This document shows, in pieces, positions 1 through 11,023 of a stretch of 28,453 nt of DNA. The position numbers were made by a program, and so were the translations under genes. The notes below the pieces were generated by a model. The model saw only the letters and a program-made list of their open reading frames with translations, did not search any database and was not told where the DNA came from. Source of the DNA: Gnetum montanum (lineage: Eukaryota > Streptophyta > Gnetopsida > Gnetales > Gnetaceae); assembly GCA_015680685.1 (NCBI GenBank), contig MNCI01000920.1, forward strand, positions 440,880 through 469,332, given 5' to 3'. How positions within the stretch are numbered: position 1 is the stretch's first letter; each line of letters opens with the position of its first letter.

Positions 1-1311
1 CTTGATCAATTGCTACAAATAGGATAAATAATGACGTCTCTATTTGACATCCCTCAAGATGTTACAGCAATTCAATCAGATCTCATTTCCACTAAGGGGA
101 AGCTAGTCTTGACAGAAGTGAGGGTCAAGCATGTTGAAGTAGAGGTGCATAAATTACAAGAAAAGATCATGGCCCTACAAGTAGCATAGCGGGACCCTTT
201 GCAATTTGTTCCCATAGACCAGCTGGAAAATTTCAAAACTGAGCAACTAACTAAACTACTAATGGAGAATAAGATGGTGGCTGAGGAAAAAGAGAAGGCT
301 CTTTAGGATGCCTCTACAGCACAGGCACAAACTCATGCGCATATTAAGGCACTCAAATCCTTACAGAAGGAGAACAAGCAACTTATTGCCAACAACCTTC
401 GGTTGACCTCTGTAGAGAAGCAAAACAACATTCTCGAGGAACATTTTCATTAGTTGCAAGAACAATTTATTCGAGTTAACCAAGACATGAGCCATTTAGC
501 CAGGGAGAATCAAACCCTCTCAATGAAGGAGGTATGCACAATCCATCAAAAGATAGCCATCGAAATAAGCGCGTGGCAAAATGAGGCTAAACGATATGAA
601 AAGCTAAAGGAGCACTTTTGAGACCAGGTGGGGATGTACAAATAGATCCTTGAGAAGGAGATCCATATGGATAAGGCCCACATTAATGCTATCAGTGCTC
701 AACACACTAACTGGTGGGACATATTGGACACATATGCATTTTCCCACCAGGTGGAAGTTAAGAACCTGGACCTATAGATTCAAGATCTAATAGAATACAT
801 GGAGTTGGAAAACCTACGGTATGCCAACCTTTTCATGTTAATAGTAGGGCACCCAAGAACAGAGCTCAAGCAACAAGTAGCTACCACCCACATCAAATAT
901 GAAACAAAACTTGCAAAATGCAAGAAGATATTGCAAAAAATGGAGATTGCAAGTTCTAAACTTAAGTTGGTAAAGGCAAGCTACCAAGGAAAAAAGAATG
1001 TCACAACATATTTGGCTCGATGGCTTGCAGATTTTCAAGAGTATAGAGACAAAGCCAGAGCCTATGAGGAGGAACAACGGGTATTTACAGCCTAGTATGT
1101 CAAAGAAAATCAAATGTTTCTACAACTACCCTACCCATGGAAGGTGCCAACTCCATTAAACATTAGAGCATTAGCATGGACGACAAAGGATCCCTAGACT
1201 AAAGAGGAGAAACACAAGGCCATACTTCAACGCCATCAAGTCCCAAGACCCGGAGCACAAGACAAGGGGAAAGCACCTATGGAGGAGCCACTGCCACCAA
1301 GAACTACATGA
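1..1311 (+). pseudogene. Accessory coiled-coil ORF of family A, C-terminal 437 codons, broken by stops
   Basis: One frame runs from base 1 to a natural stop at 1309-1311. It has no frameshift but eight internal stops, at 187, 304, 451, 619, 643, 775, 1093 and 1195. The protein is rich in Glu, Lys, Gln and Leu with heptad-like spacing, so it reads as a long coiled coil. It ends in a Pro-rich tail (GKAPMEEPLPP). It aligns throughout with the C-terminal half of the - strand ORF at 18660-21449, for example MTSLFDI near the start and YVKENQMF near the end. Comparison with that copy explains most stops as CAG-to-TAG, TGG-to-TAG or CGA-to-TGA changes. Function is unknown: it is not a known pol domain. 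It could be a structural or nucleic-acid-binding accessory protein, which is inference. Confidence 0.8.
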
Positions 1312-1480
1312 GTTCCACCAATTTTGTAGATGTAGAACATTCCTTGTGTTGTGTCTTAAGTTTTTCTTAATCCCACACTGTAACATAAATCCATTCTTAC
1401 CATTCAATAATCCCATACCTATCCACTGTGTAATCAATGGGGCTTGTTCTCACTATAACTTGAGGATGATTTTTCACTCA

Positions 1481-1492
1481 GTCGTGGGGGTA
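1481..1492 (+). other. Polypurine tract of copy A1
   Basis: GTCGTGGGGGTA lies immediately before the TGATGAGT start of the LTR. The matching tract of copy A2 (GTTGTGGGGGTA on the - strand, 18491-18502) sits in the same place. Such G-rich tracts prime plus-strand DNA synthesis in LTR elements, which fixes this LTR as the 3' one. Confidence 0.75.
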
Positions 1493-2301
1493 TGATGAGT
1501 CACAATTTAACCCAGCCGCAATATCGCGTACACGAGATTGTAGCTTAGTCACGATATCACATACACGATATCGTAGCCTGTCTCCTCATCTATAAATAAG
1601 AGGCAGGTAGTTTTGATAGGCAGTAGAAGTAGTTTTCTATCAATTCCTAGTTTAAGTGTTAAGTTTTAGTCATTCTTTCTCTCAAACCCTTTTTTCCCCA
1701 TGTATGCCCATAGTGTGGTGATTATAATTATATGGAAACTTTATTCAAGTGTGACGTACTTGGACATGCACATGACTGGAAATAAAGATCAAGATTACTT
1801 CATCATTGCAGCATTCACTTAGCTTAATCATTTAATTAATTGTTATTTACTACTTTCTTAGTTAATCTCTTCTCACCCTAAACTCCTATTAAACGTGTAA
1901 TGAGTACAACTTGATTACGAGCATTTAAGTGTGACTATAGGATCTGCACTTGGTAATCCTAGTGGTAGTCATGCACAAAGTCCAAGATGTGTATGGATGA
2001 TTGAGGAATGGATGCTCATCGCACTTAGGCTAGCTTAGAATCTCTCTCACCCTTCTCTCTTAGCTTAGTTAATATTATCTTCCAGTGTCTTTAGGAGTAG
2101 CATTAGCATAGAAACACATCATACACCTCACTCTGGACTAAACCATATGTGAAAAAGTTAACACTAGTCTAGGTGGGAAGATAGCAAACTAAGGCTAACT
2201 GTCTAAATGCCACAACTAGTCTGTCTACGGAGTTCGACCGGATCGTGCATGTAACACTCGTATTCGTATGGTTGAGTGTAGGGGTACCTCGCCACTCATC
2301 A
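1493..2301 (+). repeat. 3' LTR of copy A1 (809 bp)
   Basis: The LTR starts TGATGAGT just after the polypurine tract and ends ACTCATCA at 2301, giving an 8-base perfect terminal inverted repeat. It contains a TATA box at 1591-1598 and an AATAAAG polyadenylation-type signal at 1781-1787, so the transcript start and end would fall roughly between 1615 and 1810. It matches both A2 LTRs along most of its length, but it lacks the short tandem duplication (CAATTAAATAAACAAATAA type) that the two A2 LTRs share. The base run after it begins CTGAT; the matching target duplication lies outside the window. Confidence 0.88.
1527..1598 (+). promoter_or_regulatory. LTR promoter: GATATC palindromes upstream of TATAAATA
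   Basis: Several decayed copies of a CG-rich palindromic module lie here, including ATATCGCGTACACGA near 1531, ACGATATCAC at 1551 and ACACGATATCGT at 1564. They are followed by TATAAATAAG at 1591. The same arrangement occurs in the A2 LTRs and in the internal promoter near 21920-22012. The TATA assignment is firm by position. The palindromes as protein binding sites are inference. Confidence 0.65.
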
Positions 2302-3009
2302 CTGATAATCAAGTATCTACATTTCACCTTGAACACAAAGGGAGTTATTTTAAATTTCCTTTTGTCATCCACAAAAGTCCCTCTTAAATCAATCATCCTA
2401 ATCCCTTAACATCTTTTATCATCAATCTCCCTACAAATAATTTCTCTACACCAACTATCTAAAAAATACCAAAAGCTCTATTTGTTATAGATCTTGCATG
2501 ATCCTATGATACCCCAAATTCCAAACCTCCTTCACCTATCCCATTTTCTACATTATGTCCCTCATCACCATCCACCTTAAGGGAATATTCTTTACTTCCT
2601 ACTCCCATATCTCCAACCTGTATCCTTGTCAAAGTGCAAAAAAGAGATAATGCCTAACAAGGAAAAAGGAACGGGTCAAGCCAACAAGAAATCTTCCCCA
2701 TAATGGAAGAGGAAAATGGCATTTCAAAAGACTCAAAACACATCTACTTCTACTTCAATAGCTACATCAATTATTCCCCAACAACCTACCACCATAGCAA
2801 CCCCTAGTAGTAAAGCTTCATATCAAATCAAAGTAGTGATCAAATCAAAGGAAAGAAATCTCTCTCTCTCTCTCTCTAATCTAAGGAACATCATTTAGCA
2901 TTGGAGGAACTCTTAAAATTGATCACTATTCTAATAGATATCCATGTCCAAGCAATCTCATCAATGCTCAATGCTTCATGATTTAAGGTAGACTACTTAA
3001 TGCTCAAGT
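2302..3009. other. Decayed sequence without a recognisable gene
   Basis: No intact ORF is visible. A Ser/Thr/Gln-rich stretch on the + strand (about 2716-2900) could be the worn Gag end of the protease-bearing element that follows, but no motif confirms it. It contains a TC dinucleotide run. Confidence 0.4.
2859..2877. repeat. TC dinucleotide microsatellite
   Basis: An uninterrupted run of about nine TC units is visible inside low-complexity decayed sequence. Confidence 0.9.
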
Positions 3010-3479
3010 GTAAGAACATCAAAACACATCCTACAATAAGTACCATGTGCCATTTTCCAATTTACATAATCATATGAATCATAGATAATGTGATACTAGA
3101 CCTAATGCATGTGAATGATGGAACTAGATCAAATGTTATATCATGGGTAATTATTAATCATCTTAGCCTCAAAAAATAAGCAACATACTCCAACTCTAAC
3201 CCTACCTTGATTTCATTCAAGGAAACTAGAGTAGAGGTTCTAGGATTAATTAAATTACCTTTCTCCATAGGATATTGTATCACTTTGGTAGCCACTTTTG
3301 TAGTAATTAGGGATTTATCAAGGATAAATGCTATTATGGAAAGACTTTGGTTAGCCTATCATTGTGTAATTTCCTTACCTATCCACCAAGAGATACACTT
3401 TTCATGCAAAGATGGAGAAATAATTATCCATGATAATTCTAAAGTCCCTAAAATTTTCCACTTAGATGTACTAGAATAA
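3010..3479 (+). pseudogene. Retropepsin (protease) remnant of a Ty3/Gypsy-type element
   Basis: The + strand frame reads as the plant Ty3/Gypsy aspartic protease pattern. It has an active-site-like stretch near 3107 (VNDGTRSNVIS), then VEVLGLIKLPFSIG, then a VIRDLSRINAIMERLWL segment, and then HQEIHF. Family members usually read VDxGxSxN, then GxxxLP, then FxVxDxxSxYNAIxGRPWL, then a HQxLKF motif. The catalytic Asp-Ser/Thr-Gly triplet appears here as Asn-Asp-Gly, so the enzyme would be dead. Codons 3207-3476 are open; upstream codons contain stops. No reverse transcriptase follows, so the rest of pol is deleted or beyond recognition. The pattern fits the Tat/Athila side of Ty3 elements, which is inference. 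Confidence 0.6.
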
Positions 3480-5140
3480 AAAACATTAGGCTCACAAACC
3501 ATAATCATAGATCAATCATCATCATCACAAGAAACTTATGAGTCCAACATAGCATCTCATGGGTACCTAAAGTGCACAAGTTTGTAGATTTAGGTTTTAA
3601 TGAACTAGACACTGTAAAATCTATTAATAGTGTTTAGGACCCAATCTTTTCACAAGGGAAAAGAATCATCACCAACATATCTCCCCTAGGAAAATCATAT
3701 GATATTTACCTTATCATTTTCATGCTTTTAATTCATCTTCTAACTTTAGCTTAATCAACTACATTTCATCATTCAATTTACCCTACATTATTTTATCTCA
3801 CATTTTATATCTTTATCACTAACTTTTTGATAGTATTGTTATTTACTTTATTTTCTCTTTCTTTACATCTTAGTTATCAAAAACTCAAAAAAAGGAGAAA
3901 AATCCCTACGAGTGTAATGTCTTCTATTCTTTTGAGCTCTCTCACTTTCTTCTTTCCCTTTTCCCTCATCATTATTCAACATATTTCCCCATCCTATAGT
4001 TCTTCCCTATACCATAGTTATCAATCTCCAAAGCATTCATACAAACACAAATACATCATCTTGAAAAAACATCAAACATATAAATAAATTGTCACAAACA
4101 TCACCTCTTTAGTTCTTATGGTTTTCCATATCTTTTTCATCTTTCACTTCATTTTTATTTCTCATTGTTCTCAATACCTATGAGAATTTTATCCATTAAT
4201 CAATATAAAGTCTAAATACCATCATCCTACTTATCCTCAAGCCATTATCAATATAACCATCATTTTAGCGCTCTATCCATAATTAGTTGGATGCATTCTA
4301 GTTGGTGGTGCACTAATATCTACAATGTTATCATCTATCATCAATTAATGGTCATTTTTCACTGCATCTTGATCATGGCTCCTTTATCAACATAAAACAT
4401 AATTAGGCTTGATTTGACTCTTTTCTTATCTCATCTATATTTTACTATACTATTTTTTATTTTCCTTTCTATCTCACTTTTCCTCTCTCTTTATCTCTAT
4501 TTTCTGTTATTTTTCTTCTATCTCCATCATCAAGTTTCAACTACCTCTTACAATCTCTTTGTATCCCATTCTACTAACTTTCTTCTATAGCATACTATGG
4601 TGAGGATATTAATCAGAAATCTACCTCATGCAATGAGTAATGAATGTTCTTCCTTTTTTAACTCCATGTCAGGGTGTGTGGATTTTGTGTGTAATAGGAA
4701 GGGAATAGAATCTATAAAGCATTAACAATCATTAGATCATGAGATTTATTCATGACCTCCTTTTATGGCATAACACTCATTTTGGTGTATAGGTGATGTC
4801 CCTTATTTCTTTTCTTGATTTCACAAATCTATTTTTCATCTCTTATCTTTCACTTTTTATTCTCCATATAACCCCCTTTCTAGTAAGGATGTGTTGAGAC
4901 CATGAATGGAATAAGTTGTGAATAAAATAAATGGCATCCTTTTGGCCATCTTCAAGGTAGGATTTAACCATGCCCCCTTTTTGTGGCATAGCATCATCCT
5001 CATGACTAGTGTATTGGTGATATCTTCATATTCTTACTCTTCCACTTCATTCTTCTAGCTTTTTCCTTTTTAGGTACATTAATTCAACATCTAATCTCTT
5101 CTCCATGAACCGTCCTTCGACACCTCAATGACATCCATTA
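3480..5140. other. Pyrimidine-rich decayed region, no gene recognised
   Basis: The + strand is strongly C/T-rich with short Leu/Ser/Phe-rich reading frames (for example 3827-4087) that are composition artefacts. If the protease remnant and the candidate LTR at 5151 belong to one element, this would be its collapsed pol and 3' untranslated part. I see no RT, RNase H or integrase motif. Confidence 0.4.
4739..5024 (+). repeat. Diverged direct repeat, two units
   Basis: Two passages resemble each other: 4739-4801 (ATGACCTCC, TTATGGCATA, GTGTATAGGTGATGTC) and 4956-5024 (CATGCCCCC, TTGTGGCATA, GTGTATTGGTGATATC). They are about 217 bases apart. Degenerate tandem repeats are common in 3' untranslated parts of Tat-type elements, but this assignment is tentative. 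Confidence 0.45.
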
Positions 5141-5150
5141 AGAGGGGTAA

Positions 5151-6692
5151 TGTTATTCCCACTTTTCTTGGTTCATTTCGAATCAAAAGTAAGTGTCGGT
5201 TCAACCTCTTTACATAAGGATTTGAACACAAAATCCCAAAAATATATTACCACAAGATACATTCTTAGCTCCTAAGTATCTTTAGGAACCATTTGGATTC
5301 ATAATCCAACTTATGAACTCAATTTTCCATGATCCCTAAAAAACTCTAGAGTAAACATTTTTTCAAGTGTGATTGATGTGACATCAGATTTTTTTTTTTG
5401 TATGATTAACATGACTCAAAATGTTTCTAAGTGTTAATGTGACTCAAAATGTTTCTAAGTGTGATTGATGTTGAACATCAAAGAGCTAGCTAACATTAAA
5501 TGTCAAAATTAGAATCAACATCAAAACTAAGATTGAAGCTAGATATCGAAATTGAAATACTAGACTTGCAATTTCCAAATTTTGTGACAAGTTACACTTA
5601 ACTTTGAGCTAAGTTTTAGCAATGAAAAGTTGAATTTGGATACTCTATGCCTATAAATACAAGCTCAAAACACAATTTTTAGGATCAGATCTTTAGAGGG
5701 AAGGTGAGATCTTTTGAGATTTGAGAGCACCTGTTAGATTTCAAGAGATCAAGAGCACGAGAGCCTACTAGCACGATAGCATCCATGTGCTCCTCGACCA
5801 TCTTTTGCACCTCATGCACCTTCAACGGAATTGATAAAGATAATTTTTAGGCTTCTACCACACTTTTTGGAGTTGAAATTTTTTTAGCTCCCCCATAATG
5901 AAAAGAACCTTAGGTAAAATAGCTCCATTTTGGCCTCGAATTAACACTGGATCACACCTACAACTTCTCCATCTATCACCCAATCTTGTAGAGGTTTAAT
6001 CCCACTTTATAAATCTATATTTTTCTTTATATTTAGGCTTATTTTATTAGTTCTATCACACTTACATTTTTCTCCCATCATTTGTAGTTTGACCCTCCAT
6101 AAAAGATCAACACATTGTAACTTATCAATATATCATTTTATTTTTTGGGAAAGGAATTAGGACCTTTCTTCTATATTGAAGCATCTAACCTTTATTATTT
6201 TACATTTTTTTACTTACATTCTATACTTATAATTTATTCCATCTATCATGTTTCATTCCATACTTAGTCAAATTTTCAACTCTTTATACCTAGTCATTTT
6301 TCAACATAAAAATTCCATCATTTGGAGAGGAAACTAAAACCATTTCTCTTACATAAAAAATACAATATTTTAAAATTTTATGTGTTTTTTCTATTTCAAT
6401 ATTCATAGCTTATTCTACACTTAGTTTATTTTCCAATAATCCATACTTATTTATTTTTCCAATGATTTTACACTTTGAGAATTTAACATTAAAAAACCTT
6501 ACTTTTTCATCATTTATTACGACTCCTAGTTCATGTGTGATAGGCTTGTATTTGATTGGAGGATTTATGCCCCTTGATTTTATAATTGTTGATTTATCAA
6601 GGGTTACATTGATTTGAAGATCATTTACAGCCACATGCTAAGCATTCTAATACTTAGTTTGTGGAGGTGTGCTTGTAGGAATAAAAATAACA
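5151..6692 (+). repeat. Candidate 3' LTR of the protease-bearing element
   Basis: A purine tract (AGAGGGG, 5141-5147) precedes TGTTATTCCC at 5151, and a TATA box (TATAAATA) lies at 5652-5659. The stretch ending AATAACA at 6692 would give a 7-base inverted end pair with TGTTATT. No second copy lies in the window, so the far end could be chance. The length, about 1.5 kb, suits a plant Ty3 LTR. Confidence 0.3.
5413..5462. repeat. Short tandem repeat, 28-base period
   Basis: GACTCAAAATGTTTCTAAGTGT occurs at 5413-5434 and again, identically, at 5441-5462. It lies in the candidate LTR upstream of its TATA box. Perfect identity suggests a fairly recent duplication or gene conversion. Confidence 0.85.
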
Positions 6693-6778
6693 TTCCTACA
6701 AGAATAATAGTCTACTTGTGCTTTATGAGGAGTAAAAATAAGATGTTGGATTTCTAATGGATATTTCACTCTTTCCAT
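6410..6778 (-). pseudogene. Unrecognised broken ORF, about 122 codons
   Basis: One - strand frame runs from an ATG at 6778 (MERVKYPLEI) to a stop at 6410, with only two internal stops close together near 6640-6650. The open part after them (74 codons) has a mixed, protein-like composition (for example LGVVINDEKVRFFNVKF) and is not a simple low-complexity frame. I do not recognise the family. It overlaps the right end of the candidate LTR at 5151-6692, so one of the two calls may be wrong. It may be a remnant of another mobile element or chance in AT-rich DNA. Confidence 0.25.
6672..6702. repeat. Perfect 11-base hairpin
   Basis: CTTGTAGGAAT and its reverse complement ATTCCTACAAG flank a 9-base loop. 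No gene end or T-run suggests a terminator. It may be a small inverted-repeat element or chance. Confidence 0.7.
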
Positions 6779-6779
6779 A

Positions 6780-8929
6780 GAACATAACTTATTATAAACC
6801 ATATTTGTCAGTATCCTAATTTATTACGTCACTTCCTCTATTGATTATACGAAGAAACATGCTCATAAAATTCATGTCTTATAAATGAAGTCCTTTCCAA
6901 ATTAAAGTTATTCAATTTTCTTATTTCTTACATTTAAAGGTTTTTTTATATTTAATTTTCCAATTTGACTATTTTTTCTATTAAGGTGCTCTCGTAGGCA
7001 TTTATCTAGCAATATGAGTTATTGATTTTTTTCTCCTAATTTATAATCAATTCTTATTATTACTTTCATGTCAAACTTTCTAATTAATTTAATTTTATGA
7101 ATTTCATACTTTTTGCTATTCGTCTTTCCTTTCTACATTAAAAAATGCACATAGCAAAACATGAATATGGACCAACACCTAAAGACTTAACACTCATTCT
7201 ACCAAGGTGGGGTCCTAGGAGGGTCAATAGAAGAGTAAAAGCCTAACCTCTTTTAAGTTGTTACGCCTAGGCTCAAGCCTAGGTCTTATGACTCAACAAA
7301 CAAGCAACTTATCATCACTTCAATTTTTGGTCCCAATAACAAAACATGAATATTTTTTACAGTTTTTGGAATTTTATTATTAAAAAACTTGCATGTTTTA
7401 CTTGAAATAAGAACTTGAAAACTAAGTTGATATTTAACCATGAAATAAGAAATTGACATATGTAAATTATAATAAATTAATGAATTAGAAATCTGATTAT
7501 TCATTTAACATGAATGAAAATTGATTAAACACTATGTTAATCTAAATGATATACTAGAACTATTATGAGCCTTTTATTTACCTACACCTAAAGCTCAATG
7601 GCTATCCCTTATAACGTACGAGATGAACTATCATCTATATACCTAGAAGAAGGTAATTTTAAAAAAATATTACCCAATTCTAAAAAGGTTGGACTGGATG
7701 TGAATCATGAGGTAATGTAGGTAATCAATGTATTTTTCTAATTGGTGAGTAGATCTTGATTTATACTTTTCCCCTTCATGAACTTATTGGTAGAAAACCT
7801 CTGAAATGCATAACCTACTTCTTAAGAACAAGTTCCATATTTTCTTTCTTTATCATAATTGATCCAATCATGAGCTTCATAAAATGATCAAGTCAACCAT
7901 AATCATGCTAGCTAGTAGTAAACACTTCTTTATTGAGAAGCTCTAAAGGTAAGACCCAAGTATCAAAGGATTCATAATTGATCAAGGTGTAGTGTACAAC
8001 ATACTATATTTGGCCTTTTATTAAAATCATCTCATGATGTTATTTATGTTTCATAAAAATATCTAATGAATGGATTGGTCCCATAATTATTCAAGTAACT
8101 TAACCTTACCAATGGTGGGATCAACTTATTCACAAACATAAATACAAATACATAAAAAAATTTACCTAAAATAAATGATTATTTAGTGGTAGAGAAAGTA
8201 GATTATGAAACATAGGTTTTGACTTTTAGCTTAGATTTTGTTACTATGACTTTAAAATATATGAAAAATTAGTTATTGTTCAATTGCCAAAACATCATTA
8301 GGCAGCTTCATAGTTTCTTAAGGGTAAGATGATAAGTAGTAATATGTCTAGAATAATGTTTGCATGCTAGCATAGGATATTAATACTCGGCTTTTAACCG
8401 AAAACCTTTCAATATATGGCAATGCAAGCTAACCAACTAGCCAATATTCCATGCTTAAATTTTTCTATCTCATTCATGGCTAATGTGATTAAATAATATG
8501 AGTAGGCATGATCATCCATAATACATGTGATCTTTAAATAACATATCATTTTTTTCTTTATGCAACATTGTGATGTCATGATCCTATATAAAATGATTTT
8601 CTTATGCCTTAGGTATTGGCAATATTTTGCATTCTTTTAGTCATTATACCTAAAGCATTTTAAAGACTCTAGATGATGATATTATTTATACAAAGTGTGT
8701 TCTATGATGGGGTCCTTTGAAAGTAACATAATTAATAAAAAATAAATAAAAATAGAGAAAAATAAAAAGGATAAAATAACATACAACTAATGTAATTTCA
8801 ACCAATTGGGGGTGGGAGAAGCAACGTTCATGATTTAGCTACACATGAATATTAAAGGTTTTGTTTAGCATAGTATCTATCCAATGGCACATCATGGTCA
8901 CTACTATAATAGCTAAGACCAATGGGGAT
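6780..8929. other. AT-rich decayed DNA without recognisable genes
   Basis: Both strands were scanned by eye for retroelement protein motifs, LTR ends and tRNA-like cloverleafs. Apart from the palindrome at 7266 I see nothing I can support. The A-rich stretch near 8725-8775 may mark the neighbourhood where the LINE begins. Confidence 0.4.
7266..7283. repeat. 18-base palindrome
   Basis: CCTAGGCT and AGCCTAGG are separated by CA. It lies in otherwise featureless AT-rich DNA. Confidence 0.7.
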
Positions 8930-9129
8930 TCAGCTAAGTTTGTTATATCAAATGGGGTTCATATTTTGCAAAGGTTCTCAATGACTTACAATGGATAGAG
9001 GCAAAGAGAGAAAATCATAGAGAGGACATCAATTTTATGACTATGAAAGTAGAGGAGAGTTTTAAGATCTCCATTTTAGTGAAAGTGCATGCAACTTAGT
9101 AATAAAACTTCAAGAATTCTCTAATAGGT

Positions 9130-9560
9130 ATTTCGTTAGGTTGTACACTTTTATTTTGAGATATGTAGGCCTTTTATGATTGTGGAGAATATAGCTCTTA
9201 ATAGAAACATGTTCTTAAAATTCATTTTAGAACCAGAGATGGACATAGTGGAAGCAAGGATTTTTTGGAGAATGGGAAATGTAGTCATGCAAACTAAGAA
9301 ATGAAAGCCTAGTTTCTTACTAACACAAAGAGTGAAACCTAGCCTAGTTAAGGTCATTAAGTACTTTATAGTCCGGATATGATTACTTGGTTACTTGGTT
9401 AATTTTTGGTAGGAAGGCATGATGAGCAACTAGGTAGGCTACTTTGGATGATTTCTTATTATTGATGACTATATCCTTAAAGGCTTCCTAGGTCTAATGA
9501 CTAGGATTTGTTTGCATGCAAGAGGATGCAAAACTTATTTGCTAGATTGAGCTTGAAGGC
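9130..9560 (+). pseudogene. LINE ORF1 remnant, DUF4283-like domain
   Basis: A + strand frame with several stops reads like the N-terminal domain of plant L1 ORF1 proteins. Visible pieces are EARIFWRMGNVVMQTKK (near 9250-9300), LLTQRVKPSL, then GYFG and FLIIDDYILKGFLGL, then TRICLHARG. The family pattern is a W-containing RNA-binding fold with Gly-X-W, a K-W-X-P segment, an I-G-X-X-L-G turn and an A-R-I/F-C-V motif. No CCHC knuckle is seen downstream. The order, before the endonuclease on the same strand, supports the call. Stops include TGA or TAG where the family has Trp. Confidence 0.55.
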
Positions 9561-10040
9561 CCACAAGATACATACCTATAAGAAGTTATTTTTAAAAAAT
9601 TTTCTAATACTTGCAAAATTTTCATAGAAAATGCTCATATCTCAATCTCTTATTGAAAAAAATTCATGATTGGACATCATCATCATAAAGACTTATTGAA
9701 AGAGAAGAAAGGGAGAATCTCTAGGAAAGGCGCAAACCTATCTTTCTCAAATAATCAAAGCCCTTCCCCATACCTAGGCACATAATTAGTTATTGAAAAT
9801 GGAATAAAAGGTTCAATTACATCAAGATCACCATTTATAAAGCTTCATAGTCCTATACCTAGCTCCGAGGCATCAATCAAAGGTACTATGGAAAATCCTC
9901 TATTACATGGTATAGTGTTTGAAACTTTGACTTCCTTGATGGAAAAATTTAGGCTTCTTTTAAGAACCCCTTTCATCATAATAGCAAGCACTAGTAATGC
10001 AATGTCCAATTGATAGGATCCACAAAGATCTCTCAATAAC
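9561..10040. other. Probable rest of LINE ORF1, no clear motif
   Basis: Short open stretches occur on both strands, including a - strand run at 9845-10040. None reads as a known domain. By position this is LINE sequence between ORF1 and the insertion point of element B. Confidence 0.35.
10036..10040. repeat. Target site duplication of element B, left copy
   Basis: ATAAC abuts the left LTR. GTAAC follows the right LTR at 13685-13689. Four of five bases match, and the difference is a transition. Confidence 0.7.
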
Positions 10041-11023
10041 TGGTGCAAGGGTTGCATCTCAATAGGATCCAATTCACAAATTCCAAGTAGATTTAGCTTG
10101 GAAAGTAAGAACAACACAATAAAAAATAGAAACTCTCCCTTATATTAAGATAATTCTCAAAATAAATATATAAAATATATCAAAGATGAAAAGCCAAGCT
10201 CAACACTCACAACTCTCCCAAGGATCTTAGAGGCCACACATGTCCTCTCCTAATCCTCAATTTCTCACAATGGATCCCAAGCTCAAGAAAAGATACTTAT
10301 AAGAGATTCTCCTAACCTCTCTCAAGTGCTCTCCCTTTCCTTTCACTCAACTTCCTTGCACAAGCTCTCTTCTTGTACAAGATCTTATCCCTTGCACAAG
10401 CTATCTTCTTGTATAAGATCTCCTCCCTTGCACAAGCTCTCTTTCTTTCCCTCTATTGGGATGTTTGGCCTTTGAAATTTACACTTTGGCTTTTGGAACT
10501 TTAGCACATGGCACTGCAACACTAATGATGGTGGATTACATTAATATTTATATGCAACTAGAAGGTAAAAATCCTAGAAACCTTTCCTCAACTCAACTTG
10601 AGGTTTTCTAGTTACTTTTTAAGTCTTCTCACCTTCTCCCTGTCTATTTCCATCTTGCTTTCATTGTTTCCAAAATTGGAATGTACATTTTTGGAAGTTT
10701 CCCCATGCATTTACATCATGTCTATTTTCATGTAGATGTATCCTATGAAAACCTTACTCTTGGAAAAGATGTTTACTATTTTTGGTAGATGTCTCCTTTG
10801 GACTTGGGACATCTACACTTTACGAGAGATGTCTTTGGGGAGACATTTCTTCTAGATGTGCCAAAAATAAAAGTGTTCATGTTGATGTTGAGAACCTATA
10901 GATGCCTTCCAACAAGTTCCCATAGACCCCAGAACCTCCTAAACTCATTAAAATGAGCCAAAAATACTTTGACACATGCTAAAAATCTAAGAATCATCCT
11001 TAAAAAAATCAATAAAAAATGAC
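10041..11023 (-). repeat. 3' LTR of element B (ends at an assembly joint)
   Basis: It starts TGGTGCAAGG and matches the LTR at 12659-13684 along its full length at roughly 85% by eye. It stops at the N at 11024. The missing right end, with CCTTACACCA as tip, is found reversed inside the next piece (11389-11585). A TATA box on the - strand lies at 10545-10552, matching that of the other LTR. Confidence 0.85.

Larger units (their letters stand above)
1..2301 (+). mobile_element. Family A LTR retrotransposon, copy A1 (3' part, cut by window edge)
   Basis: This is the 3' portion of an LTR retrotransposon on the + strand. In order it shows the C-terminal part of an accessory coiled-coil ORF, a short 3' untranslated stretch, a polypurine tract ending GTGGGGGTA, and an LTR with perfect 8-base inverted ends (TGATGAGT and ACTCATCA). 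The same order and sequences recur on the - strand at 17720-21449, so the two are copies of one family. The 5' part lies outside the window, so gag and the 5' LTR cannot be checked here. No pol sequence is present in the visible part. Confidence 0.88.

Noticed and set aside
1171-1437. Open frame of 88 codons on the - strand
   Set aside because: It is antisense to the end of the accessory ORF and its 3' untranslated part. Its counterpart near 18546 is kept only because the DNA is homologous.
3827-4087. Open frame of 86 codons with membrane-like composition
   Set aside because: The stretch is simply T- and C-rich, which gives Leu/Ser/Phe codons. There is no start context or family motif.
7200-7300. 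Stem-rich region considered as a tRNA-like sequence
   Set aside because: Only one palindrome (CCTAGGCT/AGCCTAGG) is present. No cloverleaf arms or TTCGA-type loop can be drawn.
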